DNA of 29,262 nt, taken from contig JBBDSV010000064.1 of the NCBI GenBank assembly GCA_040904785.1, positions 1 through 29,262 of the forward strand, given 5' to 3'. Source of the DNA: JBBDSV01 sp040904785. Lineage in GTDB: Bacteria; Actinomycetota; Nitriliruptoria; Nitriliruptorales; Nitriliruptoraceae. Position 1 is the stretch's first letter. Every line of letters begins with the position of its first letter. A model generated the notes under the pieces. The model saw only the letters and a program-made list of their open reading frames with translations, did not search any database and was not told the origin of the DNA. Positions 6,237-14,050 of this stretch are shown here, piece after piece. The position numbers and the translations under genes were made by a program.

Positions 6237-8142
6237 TCCCACCATCGCCCGCGTCGCGGTCGAGGTCGCGCCCTATCATCTCGATCGCACCTTCGACTAC
6301 CTCGTCGGTGACGCATCAGTCGAGACCGGCCAGCTCGTGCAGGTGCGGTTCGCCGGGCGCCGTGTGCGCGGTCTCGTCATCGACGTAGCCGGCGCGTCGG
6401 ACGTCGAACCGAGCCGGTTGCGAACGATCGAGCGCGTACTCGGGCCACACGTCTGGGCGCGAGGCGATGACATTGCACTATTCCGTTGGGCGGCCGACCG
6501 GTTCGGCGCCTCGCTCGGGGACGTCTTGCGACATGCGCTGCCCAGACGGGTCATCGACGTCGAACGTCGCGCCGGCGAGCAGGGATGGTTCCCGCCAGCT
6601 GCCATCGGAGCGCCGTGGACGCCCACCGTCGCGCCTGACACAGCGGCGTGGCAGGCCTACGTCGACGTTGGCAACGAACTACGCAAGGCGGTGGTCGACG
6701 GGCAGGGCTCGTTCTTCCTCCGCCCGTTGCCCGGTGAAGACTTGGCGGCACGCCTGATCGATCTGGTCGATGCGACCCTTTGCGGTGGCCGCGACGCCGT
6801 GGTCATCGTTCCCGACCGTGCGTCGCCCGTGGGCGCGCGGATCGCTGCGCACTTCGACGCCACGGCGATCGATCTGCGTGGAGATCGCAGTCCCCGCATC
6901 CAGTATCGACGCTGGCTCGAAGCCCGGTGCGGGCGCGCCCGTGTTGTCGTCGGCGAACGAGGTGCCGCGTTCCTTCCCGTCGAGCATCTCGGTCTCGCGG
7001 TGGTTGTTGACGAGGCCAACCCGGCGCTGAAGGAACGAAGAAGTCCGCGGCACCACGCAAGGGAAGTCATGCTCGAGCGCGCACGCCGCGCTGGAGGGGT
7101 CGGCCTGCTGACGGGAACCGTGCCATCGGCGCTCGCCTGGCGACTGCTTCGCGACCAGCGTCTGCATCCGATCATTCCGACCAGAGATGCTGAACGTGCG
7201 CGGCGGCCGCAGATTCGCATTGTCGACTGGCAGCGACAACCACGCACACGACTGGCTCGCGAGTCGCTCGCCGCGTTGCGCAATGCGCACGACGAAGGCA
7301 CCTATGGCATCGTGCTGGCTACGCGGCGGGGCGAAGGCCGTTTTCTCGTCTGTCGCAGGTGTGCGACCCGGACGTCATGCCCGCGGTGCGCGAGCACTCT
7401 GGCGCGGCACGGATCGATCTTTCGCTGCGCCGGATGCGGATGGCATGCGCCGAATGTTCGCTGCGCATCATGTCATGGCACCGCATTCGTCCCCGTGGCA
7501 GCCGGGACGTCGTGGCTCGCCACCGAGATTCGCCGCAGCCTGCACGTTCCGACGGTCGCCCTCGAAGGCTACGACCCGCAGATCCCCCCGCCACCGGCGA
7601 CGCTTGTCGTCACCCGCGGCACCGTGCTCGACACACCGCCGGGACCGATCGGTGCGATCATCCTCGGTGACGTCGACGCATCGCTGCGGCGGCCGACACT
7701 CGACGCGGCGGAGGACACCTTGCGCCTGGCAATGGCGATCGCCGCGTGGACCATGCATCCGGCATCGGGGGTCCGCGGCGACGTCATCGTGCAGACACGC
7801 GAGCCCGAGCACCCGGCGGTCGTGGCGCTGCAACGGTGGGATCCGGCGTGGTTCTGGACGCACGAGGCACCCGCACGTTCCGCCCTCGGATTTCCGCCGG
7901 CCCGGTATGCGATCCGCCTCGTGTACGGGGGAGACGACGACACGGTGACCGACGACATGCGCGCGGCGTTACCAGATGCCGACGAATTGCTGGGGCCGAT
8001 CCAGGACGAGGGGCGGCAGGAGTTCTTGATCAAGTCGCACGACCGGCGCGCCTCGCTCGAAGCGCTGCACGCACTGCGGATCGCGTGGAGTTCTGCGGGC
8101 GTCGACGTCCGTGTCGACGTTGACCCGGTCGATGCATGGTGA
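6202..8142 (+). CDS. priA: Primosomal protein N' (PriA), probably without helicase activity
   Basis: PriA reloads the replication machinery at stalled forks. The GTG at 6202, inside metK, is the only reasonable start, because the conserved IARVAVEVAPYHLDRTFDYLV begins about a dozen residues later and no other start codon lies between; GGGAG is nine to ten bases ahead. The product is 646 residues. The 3' DNA-binding domain and the zinc region are intact, with eight cysteines as four CxxC pairs from C384 on (CRRC, CPRC, CAGC, CASC). The motor motifs are lost: the Walker A region reads GQGSFFLRPLPGED near 167-180 and the DEAH box reads DEAN at 270-273. This loss is known for actinobacterial PriA, so the role is probably structural DNA binding and loading, not unwinding. 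Confidence 0.88.
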   Translation: MPRPSATPSAPDPTIARVAVEVAPYHLDRTFDYLVGDASVETGQLVQVRFAGRRVRGLVIDVAGASDVEPSRLRTIERVLGPHVWARGDDIALFRWAADRFGASLGDVLRHALPRRVIDVERRAGEQGWFPPAAIGAPWTPTVAPDTAAWQAYVDVGNELRKAVVDGQGSFFLRPLPGEDLAARLIDLVDATLCGGRDAVVIVPDRASPVGARIAAHFDATAIDLRGDRSPRIQYRRWLEARCGRARVVVGERGAAFLPVEHLGLAVVVDEANPALKERRSPRHHAREVMLERARRAGGVGLLTGTVPSALAWRLLRDQRLHPIIPTRDAERARRPQIRIVDWQRQPRTRLARESLAALRNAHDEGTYGIVLATRRGEGRFLVCRRCATRTSCPRCASTLARHGSIFRCAGCGWHAPNVRCASCHGTAFVPVAAGTSWLATEIRRSLHVPTVALEGYDPQIPPPPATLVVTRGTVLDTPPGPIGAIILGDVDASLRRPTLDAAEDTLRLAMAIAAWTMHPASGVRGDVIVQTREPEHPAVVALQRWDPAWFWTHEAPARSALGFPPARYAIRLVYGGDDDTVTDDMRAALPDADELLGPIQDEGRQEFLIKSHDRRASLEALHALRIAWSSAGVDVRVDVDPVDAW

Positions 8143-8212
8143 TCTGCACGGGCTGTGCACCCTGTCGTACCCTGTCGGGATCGTGCGTCGTGACGGAGTT
8201 GCGGGAGGCATC
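8143..8212 (+). promoter_or_regulatory. Gap before def with a possible promoter
   Basis: The gap holds a tandem near-repeat, ACCCTGTCG at 8159-8167 and again at 8169-8177. The second copy contains TACCCT (8168-8173), a possible -10 box of the TAnnnT type. GGGAGG at 8203-8208 is the def ribosome site. No -35 hexamer stands out. Confidence 0.3.
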
Positions 8213-8782
8213 GTGGCCGAGTTGGAAATCCGGATCTTCGGTGATCCGGTGTTGCGCCAGAAGGCGCGCCGCATCGACGATTTCGATGGGGCACTCGCGC
8301 GTCTCGCGAGCGACATGCACGAGACCATGCGCGCACGGGAAGGCGTAGGCCTGGCCGCGAATCAGGTCGGTGTTCTCAAGCGACTCTTCACCTGGGAGTT
8401 CACCGACGAGGACGATCAACGCCACGGAGGCGCGGTCGCGAATCCGGTGCTCGTCGATTCCTCGGAAACACTCGAGGAGGATGACGAGGGCTGTCTGTCA
8501 TTTCCCGGATTGTTCTACCCGGTCGCGCGTCCCCTCCGTGTCGAAGTTGACTATCAGGACCTGTCGGGAGATGCGCACCGAGCTGTTGTCGACGGGTTCG
8601 CGGCGCGGGTCTGGCTCCACGAGATGGACCATCTCGACGGCGTGCTGTTCATCGATCATCTCGCAGCGCATGATCGACGCGCCGCACAGGACGCAATGCG
8701 GGCGTACCGACTCGATCAGGGACTCGACGGGGAGCGTTCGGGTGGCCCTGGCGGGCTGCTGTTGGGGCGACGCAGTCCATGA
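8213..8782 (+). CDS. def: Peptide deformylase
   Basis: It removes the formyl group from the first methionine of new proteins. The 189-residue product has all three metal-site motifs in order: GVGLAANQVG, EGCLSFPG (metal cysteine) and HEMDH (metal histidines and catalytic glutamate). I take the GTG at 8213, four bases after GGGAGG, which gives the usual start just before IRIFGDPVLRQKA; the frame is open for 34 more codons to a Met at 8111 inside priA, which looks unused. The stop overlaps the fmt start by ATGA. def and fmt act on the two ends of the formyl cycle and are neighbours in many bacteria. Confidence 0.95.
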   Translation: MAELEIRIFGDPVLRQKARRIDDFDGALARLASDMHETMRAREGVGLAANQVGVLKRLFTWEFTDEDDQRHGGAVANPVLVDSSETLEEDDEGCLSFPGLFYPVARPLRVEVDYQDLSGDAHRAVVDGFAARVWLHEMDHLDGVLFIDHLAAHDRRAAQDAMRAYRLDQGLDGERSGGPGGLLLGRRSP

Positions 8783-9735
8783 CCCTGCGCCTGGTGTTCT
8801 TCGGCACGCCGCAAGTCGCGGCGGAGGCGCTCGATGCCCTTTGCGCGCAGCCGGACTTCACGGTCGTGTCCGCAGTGACCAATCCCGATCGGCCACGGGG
8901 TCGATCGGCCGCACCACAGCCACCTGCAGTGAAACTCACGGCGCAGCGCAACGGCATTCCGGTGCACCAGCCCGACCGTCCCCTGGAGATCGTCGACGTC
9001 CTCACTGAGGATCGTGCAGACCTCGGTGTCGTCGTTGCCTACGGGGCGATCTTGCCAGAGACGGTCTTCGGTGTGCCGCGGCTCGGTTCGGTCAACCTCC
9101 ACTTCTCCCTGTTGCCGCGTTGGCGCGGTGCCGCGCCGGTGCAACATGCGATTCGTCATGGCGACAGCACGACCGGCGTCACGACGTTTCTGCTCAACGA
9201 GGGCATGGACACCGGCCCGATCGTGAGTCGGCACGCCACGCAAATCGGCGAGCGGGAGACCGCGGGGGAGCTCTTTTCCCGCCTCTCCGCACTCGGCTGC
9301 CGCATCCTCCCTGACGCGCTCCGTGCGCTCGCGGATGGCTGCACGCCTGTCCCGCAGGACGACGCACTGGCGACATACGCGCCCAAGATCGGCCCCGCCG
9401 ACGTCGCGCTCGACTTCTCCCGTCCAGCGGATGAGGTGGCCAACCTGGTTCGCAGCGCCAACCCACGTCCAGGCGCTTATGCGCGTTTCCGTGATCAGCG
9501 GATAAAGATCTGGCGGGCGCGTCCGTCAGCGGGATTGCACGATGCGCCGGGAACGATTCGTGCAGCCTCCGATCTGTTGGTCGCCTGCGGGAATCAAACG
9601 GCGATCATCGTCGAGGACCTCCAGCTCGCAGGCCGACGCGCGACCTCGGGAGCAGAATTCGTGCGGGGGCAGCGCATTGAGGCCGGAGAGACATTCGAAC
9701 CCGACACTGACCGGTCCGAACGCGGACCGCACTAG
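8779..9735 (+). CDS. fmt: Methionyl-tRNA formyltransferase
   Basis: It formylates initiator Met-tRNA from 10-formyltetrahydrofolate. The 318-residue product begins with the fold motif FFGTPQVAAEALDAL and carries the active-site block SVNLHFSLLPRWRGAAPVQ, with the catalytic Asn and His, then GMDTGPI with the catalytic Asp. The loop NPDRPRGRSAAPQPP that contacts the tRNA acceptor is present, and a C-terminal OB-fold domain follows from about residue 205. The ATG lies in the def stop (ATGA), so formylation and deformylation genes are translated together. The stop codon TAG is also the start of a TAGGCT box that may serve rpe. Confidence 0.96.
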   Translation: MTLRLVFFGTPQVAAEALDALCAQPDFTVVSAVTNPDRPRGRSAAPQPPAVKLTAQRNGIPVHQPDRPLEIVDVLTEDRADLGVVVAYGAILPETVFGVPRLGSVNLHFSLLPRWRGAAPVQHAIRHGDSTTGVTTFLLNEGMDTGPIVSRHATQIGERETAGELFSRLSALGCRILPDALRALADGCTPVPQDDALATYAPKIGPADVALDFSRPADEVANLVRSANPRPGAYARFRDQRIKIWRARPSAGLHDAPGTIRAASDLLVACGNQTAIIVEDLQLAGRRATSGAEFVRGQRIEAGETFEPDTDRSERGPH

Positions 9736-9738
9736 GCT
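9733..9738 (+). promoter_or_regulatory. Possible -10 box of rpe, overlapping the fmt stop
   Basis: TAGGCT starts on the fmt stop codon and lies 24 bases before the rpe GTG. The same hexamer precedes ribD and xerD. CTGACC at 9707-9712 is 20 bases upstream, too far for a good -35. Confidence 0.4.
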
Positions 9739-9762
9739 GCGCCGGACCGAAGCGAGGTCAAG

Positions 9763-10434
9763 GTGAGTCGTCCCCGCATTGCTCCGTCGATCCTGTCGGC
9801 AGACTTCGCCCGATTGGCCGACGAAATGGCATCTGTCGGCGATGTCGATCGCGTGCATGTCGATGTGATGGACGGCCACTACGTCCCCAACATCACCATT
9901 GGCCCGCCGGTCGTTGCCTCGCTTCGTGCGGCGACGGACCAGTTCCTCGACTGCCATCTGATGATCACCGACCCTCGGACATACGCACCGCAGTTCCTCG
10001 ATCTCGGTGCTGAATCCGTCACATTTCACCCCGAAGTCGACGACGACCCGCTGTCGCTCATTGACGAACTTCACGAACGGGGAGGCGCCGTGGGCGTCGC
10101 GATCAAACCGGCACACCCGTTGTCCGACGTCATCGAACTGCTGCCACACGTCGATCTCTTGCTGGTGATGACGGTTGAACCGGGATTCGGCGGCCAGGCA
10201 CTGCTGCCACAGACACTGCCGAAGGTCGCCGAGGCCGTCGCGTGGAGACAGACACACGATGCCGACTTCCTTGTCCAGGTCGACGGCGGAATCGCGCCTG
10301 ACACCGTTGCCAGCGCCGCACGGGCCGGCGCGGACGTCTTCGTCGCGGGTTCCTCCGTTTTCGCGGCGCCGGATCGCGAGTCGGCGATCGCGTCCCTGCA
10401 GGAGCGCATTACGGCAGCGAAGGCGGCGGGCTGA
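9763..10434 (+). CDS. rpe: Ribulose-phosphate 3-epimerase
   Basis: It interconverts ribulose 5-phosphate and xylulose 5-phosphate in the pentose phosphate pathway. The 223-residue TIM-barrel product has the signatures APSILSADFARL, HVDVMDGHYVPNITIGPPV (metal ligands and a catalytic Asp), CHLMI, MTVEPGFGGQ and VDGGI (second catalytic Asp), in the expected order and spacing. It starts with GTG, five bases after GAGG. Its stop shares one base with the start of the following response-regulator gene (TGATG). Ribulose 5-phosphate is also a riboflavin precursor, but the rib genes are 3.6 kb away with the methionine genes between. Confidence 0.95.
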   Translation: MSRPRIAPSILSADFARLADEMASVGDVDRVHVDVMDGHYVPNITIGPPVVASLRAATDQFLDCHLMITDPRTYAPQFLDLGAESVTFHPEVDDDPLSLIDELHERGGAVGVAIKPAHPLSDVIELLPHVDLLLVMTVEPGFGGQALLPQTLPKVAEAVAWRQTHDADFLVQVDGGIAPDTVASAARAGADVFVAGSSVFAAPDRESAIASLQERITAAKAAG

Positions 10435-11372
10435 TGGCTGCACGTGTGCTCGTCGTCGACGACGACGCGGACATTCGCGACCTGCTGCGCCTGACGCTCG
10501 AGCACGCCGACTTCGAGGTCGACAGCGCCGTTGACGGGCTCGACGCCATCGACCGAGCCCACGATCATGTGCCCGACGCCATCGTCCTCGACGTGATGAT
10601 GCCGCGACTCGATGGCCTGGCGACACTCGATCGCATTCGCGTGGACGGCCGCCTGCAACACATTCCCGTCCTTCTGCTGACCGCGCGTTCGCAGGCCGAG
10701 GATGCCGTAGCCGGGCTTCGCGCCGGCGCCGACGACTACGTCACCAAGCCGTTCGACCCGGACGAGCTCTCTGCGCGCGTGGACAGCGCCATCCGACGTG
10801 CCGCCCGTCAGCGCGCGAGGAATCCCCTCACCGGCCTTCCCGGCAACGAACACATCGGTGAGGAGCTCCGCCGTCGGCTCGATTCTTCGCAGCCGTTCGC
10901 GCTGCTGTACGTCGACATCGACGACTTCAAGGCGTACAACGATCAATACGGCTTTCTCCGGGGCGACGAGGTCATCCGCACCACCGCACGGATGCTCGTC
11001 GACGCGGTGCACGCGGTTGCCCCGGACCGGGCGTTCGTCGGCCATGTTGGCGGTGACGACTTCGTCGTTCTCGCCGATATCGATGACGCGACGGCGGTCG
11101 CACAGCGCGTCTCCGACGACTTCGACGCTGCCGCGCCGGACTTCTACGATCCCCAGGAAAGGGCGGCCGGGGGTCTGTCCGTCGTCGACCGGCAAGGGAT
11201 GAGGCGAACGTTCGGATTTCTGACGATTTCGATCGGAATCGCGACGACGGACGTGCGGTCCTTTGCGCATCCTGGCGAGATCGTCGAAGTCGCGACCGAG
11301 GTCAAGCGCTACGTCAAGTCGCAGGCGCACCCGCAATCACAGTGGATGGTCGATCGCCGCGATAGCGCGTGA
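10434..11372 (+). CDS. Response regulator with a degenerate GGDEF domain
   Basis: The 312-residue product has an N-terminal receiver domain with a complete phosphorylation site: acidic pocket D9-D11, acceptor D53 (AIVLDVMMPRLDG), T83 and K105 (VTKPF). A GGDEF domain follows from about residue 130 (NPLTGLPGN) and keeps the metal and GTP elements YVDIDDFKAYND (159-170) and the GD of FLRGDEVI. The signature itself reads GGDDF (206-210) in place of GG[DE]EF, so the catalytic glutamate is replaced by aspartate. No RxxD inhibitory site lies five residues before it. It may be a weak cyclase, a GTP sensor or a protein-binding output domain. No histidine kinase is encoded nearby. Translation is coupled to rpe (TGATG). 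Confidence 0.88.
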   Translation: MAARVLVVDDDADIRDLLRLTLEHADFEVDSAVDGLDAIDRAHDHVPDAIVLDVMMPRLDGLATLDRIRVDGRLQHIPVLLLTARSQAEDAVAGLRAGADDYVTKPFDPDELSARVDSAIRRAARQRARNPLTGLPGNEHIGEELRRRLDSSQPFALLYVDIDDFKAYNDQYGFLRGDEVIRTTARMLVDAVHAVAPDRAFVGHVGGDDFVVLADIDDATAVAQRVSDDFDAAAPDFYDPQERAAGGLSVVDRQGMRRTFGFLTISIGIATTDVRSFAHPGEIVEVATEVKRYVKSQAHPQSQWMVDRRDSA

Positions 11373-11535
11373 TTCACGAGGTTTACCCTATTCTCCTTGC
11401 CCGCATCGGGCGTGTCGTACGTGATCGCTAGCGTTGCGCCGGTGCTGGCCTGGTCACGCCAACGGCACCCATGAACCGCACCAATGCGCACATCCGGCCC
11501 TGTCGGACGCGACGAACGCAAGGAGCCGTACGCAC
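11373..11535 (+). promoter_or_regulatory. Gap before metA: promoter and folded leader
   Basis: This is the longest gap in the window. GCCCG-CAT-CGGGC (11399-11411) is a short hairpin after the response-regulator gene, without a T-run. TAGCGT at 11429-11434 is the likely -10 box. From about 11441 the transcript can fold GGTGC with GCACC (11441-11445, 11465-11469) and inside it TGGC with GCCA, with a 3-base bulge; a 4-bp stem TCCG/CGGA follows at 11493-11507. AAGGAG at 11519-11524 precedes the metA start by 11 bases. I recognise no known riboswitch here. Confidence 0.35.
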
Positions 11536-12612
11536 ATGCCAATCGTCGCGCATTCGTCGCTACCGACGTTCGAGGATCTGCGTCGCGCTGGCGAACCCAT
11601 CCTCGCGCTCGACGAGGCGATTCACCAAGACATTCGCGAGCTGCACATCGGCCTGCTCAACATGATGCCGGACGCAGCACTGCGCGTCACTGAACAGCAA
11701 TACCTCCGGCTCATCGGCAGCGCGAATCAGATTGTGCAGATCTACGTCCATCCGTTCACGGTTCCTGGGCTTGCGCGAGCACCCGAGACGCAGGCGTACA
11801 TCGACGAGCACTACGAGTCGTTCAGCACCCTGCAACGTGACGGTCTCGACGCGCTCATCATTTCCGGAGCGAACGTCACCAATCCCAGCCTCGATCTCGA
11901 GGCGTTCTGGGACCCGCTGTCGCACGTCATCGACTGGGCGCGCGATCATGTGACTTCGATCCTGTGCTCCTGCCTGGCGACACACGCGCTGGTGCAGCTG
12001 CTGCACGGCGTTCGTCGCCGACCACTGTTGAGCAAGCGATGGGGGGTGTTTCCCCACGAGATCGTCAACACGCGTCATCCGTTGCTGCGCGACACGAACA
12101 CCCGATTCGATGTCCCACATTCACGCTGGAACGACGTTGGTTCCGAACAACTGCGGCAAGCGGGCATCCGGGTGCTGATCGAGAGTGTCGACGGCGACTT
12201 CCATCTCGGCACCAGCGCTGACGGCATCCGCATGGTCTACCTGCAGGGACACCCGGAATACGACACGACGAGCCTGCTCAAGGAATACAAGCGGGAAGTG
12301 AACCGGTTCCTGCGGGGTGAACTGGATGTCGTGCCGCCCAGTCCGGCGAACTACTTCGTACCCGCGGCCGCACGGACACTGCGTGAGTACTTCGAAGCTG
12401 CGCTCGACCAGCGCACGGCCGGTCGCGAGCCTGGACCGTTTCCCGAGCGCGAAATCGTTCCACTGCTCGACAACACGTGGACCGACACCGCCAAAGCGAT
12501 CTTCAACAATTGGCTGGGGTTGATCTACCGCTTGACCGACGTCGGTCGCGGGGTGCCGTTCATGGCCGCTGTCAATCCGGACGATCCGCTCGGACTCGGC
12601 GACGCTGCGTGA
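11536..12612 (+). CDS. metA: Homoserine O-acyltransferase, MetA family
   Basis: It activates homoserine by acylation for methionine synthesis. The 358-residue product follows the MetA fold: HIGLLNMMPDAAL near the N-terminus, the nucleophile in SILCSCLATHA (C146 aligns with the catalytic Cys of the family), WGVFPHEI, the substrate-site PHSRWND, and GHPEYD with the catalytic His and Glu. The start MPIVAHSSLP matches the family; AAGGAG is 11 bases ahead, rather far. Whether succinyl or acetyl is transferred cannot be read with certainty, because MetA-family enzymes occur with both activities. The adjacent sulfhydrylase gene of O-acetylhomoserine type hints at acetyl. Confidence 0.9.
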   Translation: MPIVAHSSLPTFEDLRRAGEPILALDEAIHQDIRELHIGLLNMMPDAALRVTEQQYLRLIGSANQIVQIYVHPFTVPGLARAPETQAYIDEHYESFSTLQRDGLDALIISGANVTNPSLDLEAFWDPLSHVIDWARDHVTSILCSCLATHALVQLLHGVRRRPLLSKRWGVFPHEIVNTRHPLLRDTNTRFDVPHSRWNDVGSEQLRQAGIRVLIESVDGDFHLGTSADGIRMVYLQGHPEYDTTSLLKEYKREVNRFLRGELDVVPPSPANYFVPAAARTLREYFEAALDQRTAGREPGPFPEREIVPLLDNTWTDTAKAIFNNWLGLIYRLTDVGRGVPFMAAVNPDDPLGLGDAA

Positions 12613-12687
12613 GCGGAAACGTCCCACCGGTTTCGATTCTGCCCTGCCCCCGACTGCACCACTGACCGTTCCAACGAAGGAGTTGCT

Positions 12688-13959
12688 GTGCATCGCGAAA
12701 CACTCGCCATCCATGCCGGATACGAGGTCGACCCGACCACCAGGGCGGTCGCCGTCCCGCTCTACCAGACGGTTGCCTATGAGTTCGACGACGCCCAGCA
12801 CGGGGCGGACCTGTTCAACCTCGCGGTAGAAGGCAATATCTACACGCGCATCATGAACCCCACGCAGGACGTGCTCGAGAAGCGTGTCGCGGCACTCGAA
12901 GGTGGTATCGCCGGTCTCGCGACCAGTGCCGGAAGCGCTGCGATCAACTACGCGATCCTGACGATCGCGCAGGCCGGCAACAACATCGTGACCGTTCCCC
13001 AGTTGTACGGCGGGACCTACACGCTCTTCGCGCACATGTTGCCTGCTCAGGGCATCGACGTGCGGTTCGCGGCATCTGACCGGGCCGAAGATCTTGAGGC
13101 GCACATCGACGACAAGACCAGCGCGGTCTTCCTCGAAACGATTGGCAATCCCGCAGGCAACATCCCGGACCTCGAGGCGATCGCTGCCATGGCCCACAGC
13201 CACGGCGTCCCCGTCATCGTCGACAGCACGGTTCCGACCCCTGCACTCATGCAGCCGATCCAGTTCGGCGCCGACATCGTCGTGCACTCGATGACCAAGT
13301 ACATCGGCGGACACGGCAATTCGCTCGGCGGAATGATCGTCGACAGCGGCCGCTTCCCGTGGGCCGACCACGCTGAACGTTTCCCGGTGCTCAACCAGCC
13401 GGAACCGGCGTACCACGGCCTGGTGTACACCGAGGCGCTCGGTGAAGCAGCGTTCATCGGGCGGGCGCGCACCGTGCCATTGCGCAACACCGGATCAGCG
13501 ATTAGCCCGTTCAACGCCTGGCAGATCATCCAAGGCATCCAGACGCTGCCGCTGCGGATGGAACGACACGTGCAAAACGCCACGGTCGTCGCGAACTACT
13601 TCAAGGATCATCCGAAGGTCGATTGGGTCGAGTACGCCGGGCTGCCGAGCTCGAAGTACTACGAGCTGGCGAAGAAGTACACCGACGGCAAGCCCTCGGG
13701 CCTGTTGTCGTTCGGTATCACCGGCGGCTTCGACGCGGCCGTGCGGTTCTACGACGCGCTCGACCTGTTCACTCGCCTCGTGAACATCGGCGATACGAAA
13801 TCGATCGCCGCACACCCGGCGTCAACAACGCACCGCCAACTCGACGAAGTGGAACAGGCAACGGCAGGGGTGACCCCCGACCTCGTCCGTCTGTGTGTCG
13901 GGATCGAGCACGAGGAGGACATCCTCGCCGACCTCGAGCAGGCACTTGACGCGGTCTGA
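12688..13959 (+). CDS. metY: O-acetylhomoserine sulfhydrylase-type enzyme
   Basis: It is a PLP enzyme that exchanges the acyl group of activated homoserine for sulfide, giving homocysteine. The 423-residue product is of the long Cys/Met-metabolism type: AVAVPLYQTVAYEFDD, then the phosphate and ring contacts around SAGSAAINYAIL and YGGTYTLF, the PLP lysine K204 in HSMTKYIGGHG, and SIAAHPASTTHRQL near the C-terminus. The roughly 50-residue insert after the lysine (FPVLNQPEPAYHG) is typical of MetY and absent from MetB. The GTG start has AAGGAG five bases ahead. The 75-base gap after metA holds no TAnnnT box, so both are probably on one transcript. Confidence 0.92.
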   Translation: MHRETLAIHAGYEVDPTTRAVAVPLYQTVAYEFDDAQHGADLFNLAVEGNIYTRIMNPTQDVLEKRVAALEGGIAGLATSAGSAAINYAILTIAQAGNNIVTVPQLYGGTYTLFAHMLPAQGIDVRFAASDRAEDLEAHIDDKTSAVFLETIGNPAGNIPDLEAIAAMAHSHGVPVIVDSTVPTPALMQPIQFGADIVVHSMTKYIGGHGNSLGGMIVDSGRFPWADHAERFPVLNQPEPAYHGLVYTEALGEAAFIGRARTVPLRNTGSAISPFNAWQIIQGIQTLPLRMERHVQNATVVANYFKDHPKVDWVEYAGLPSSKYYELAKKYTDGKPSGLLSFGITGGFDAAVRFYDALDLFTRLVNIGDTKSIAAHPASTTHRQLDEVEQATAGVTPDLVRLCVGIEHEEDILADLEQALDAV

Positions 13960-13970
13960 AGGCAGACGGT

Positions 13971-14013
13971 CGCCGGCACGCGGTTAGGCTCAAAGCCGCG
14001 CCACGTGCCGGCG
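13971..14013. promoter_or_regulatory. 10-bp inverted repeat around the ribD -10 box
   Basis: CGCCGGCACG (13971-13980) and CGTGCCGGCG (14004-14013) are perfect 10-base inverted arms around 23 bases. That centre holds TAGGCT (13985-13990), the likely -10 box of the rib operon. Only the right arm would be transcribed from this promoter, so the repeat is well placed as a DNA operator. Read from metY it would instead form a G+C-rich hairpin and might end that transcript, though no T-run follows. A small 5-bp hairpin, GTCTG/CAGAC, lies just upstream at 13954-13967, across the metY stop. Confidence 0.45.
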
Positions 14014-14050
14014 CCGTGCCACGGTCTTCCACGTCGAGGAGAGCGGTCGC

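Noticed and set aside
11471..11665. Upstream frame in the metA leader (ATG at 11471 or 11484)
   Set aside because: Both frames run far into metA rather than ending before it, have no ribosome site and look like chance frames.
12613..12687. Terminator or promoter between metA and metY
   Set aside because: GAAAC/GTTTC could pair over a 9-base loop, but the stem is short and has no T-run, and no TAnnnT box is present.
13960..14050. FMN riboswitch before ribD
   Set aside because: The gap is only 91 bases and has none of the conserved FMN-element blocks; it holds an inverted repeat and a -10 box.
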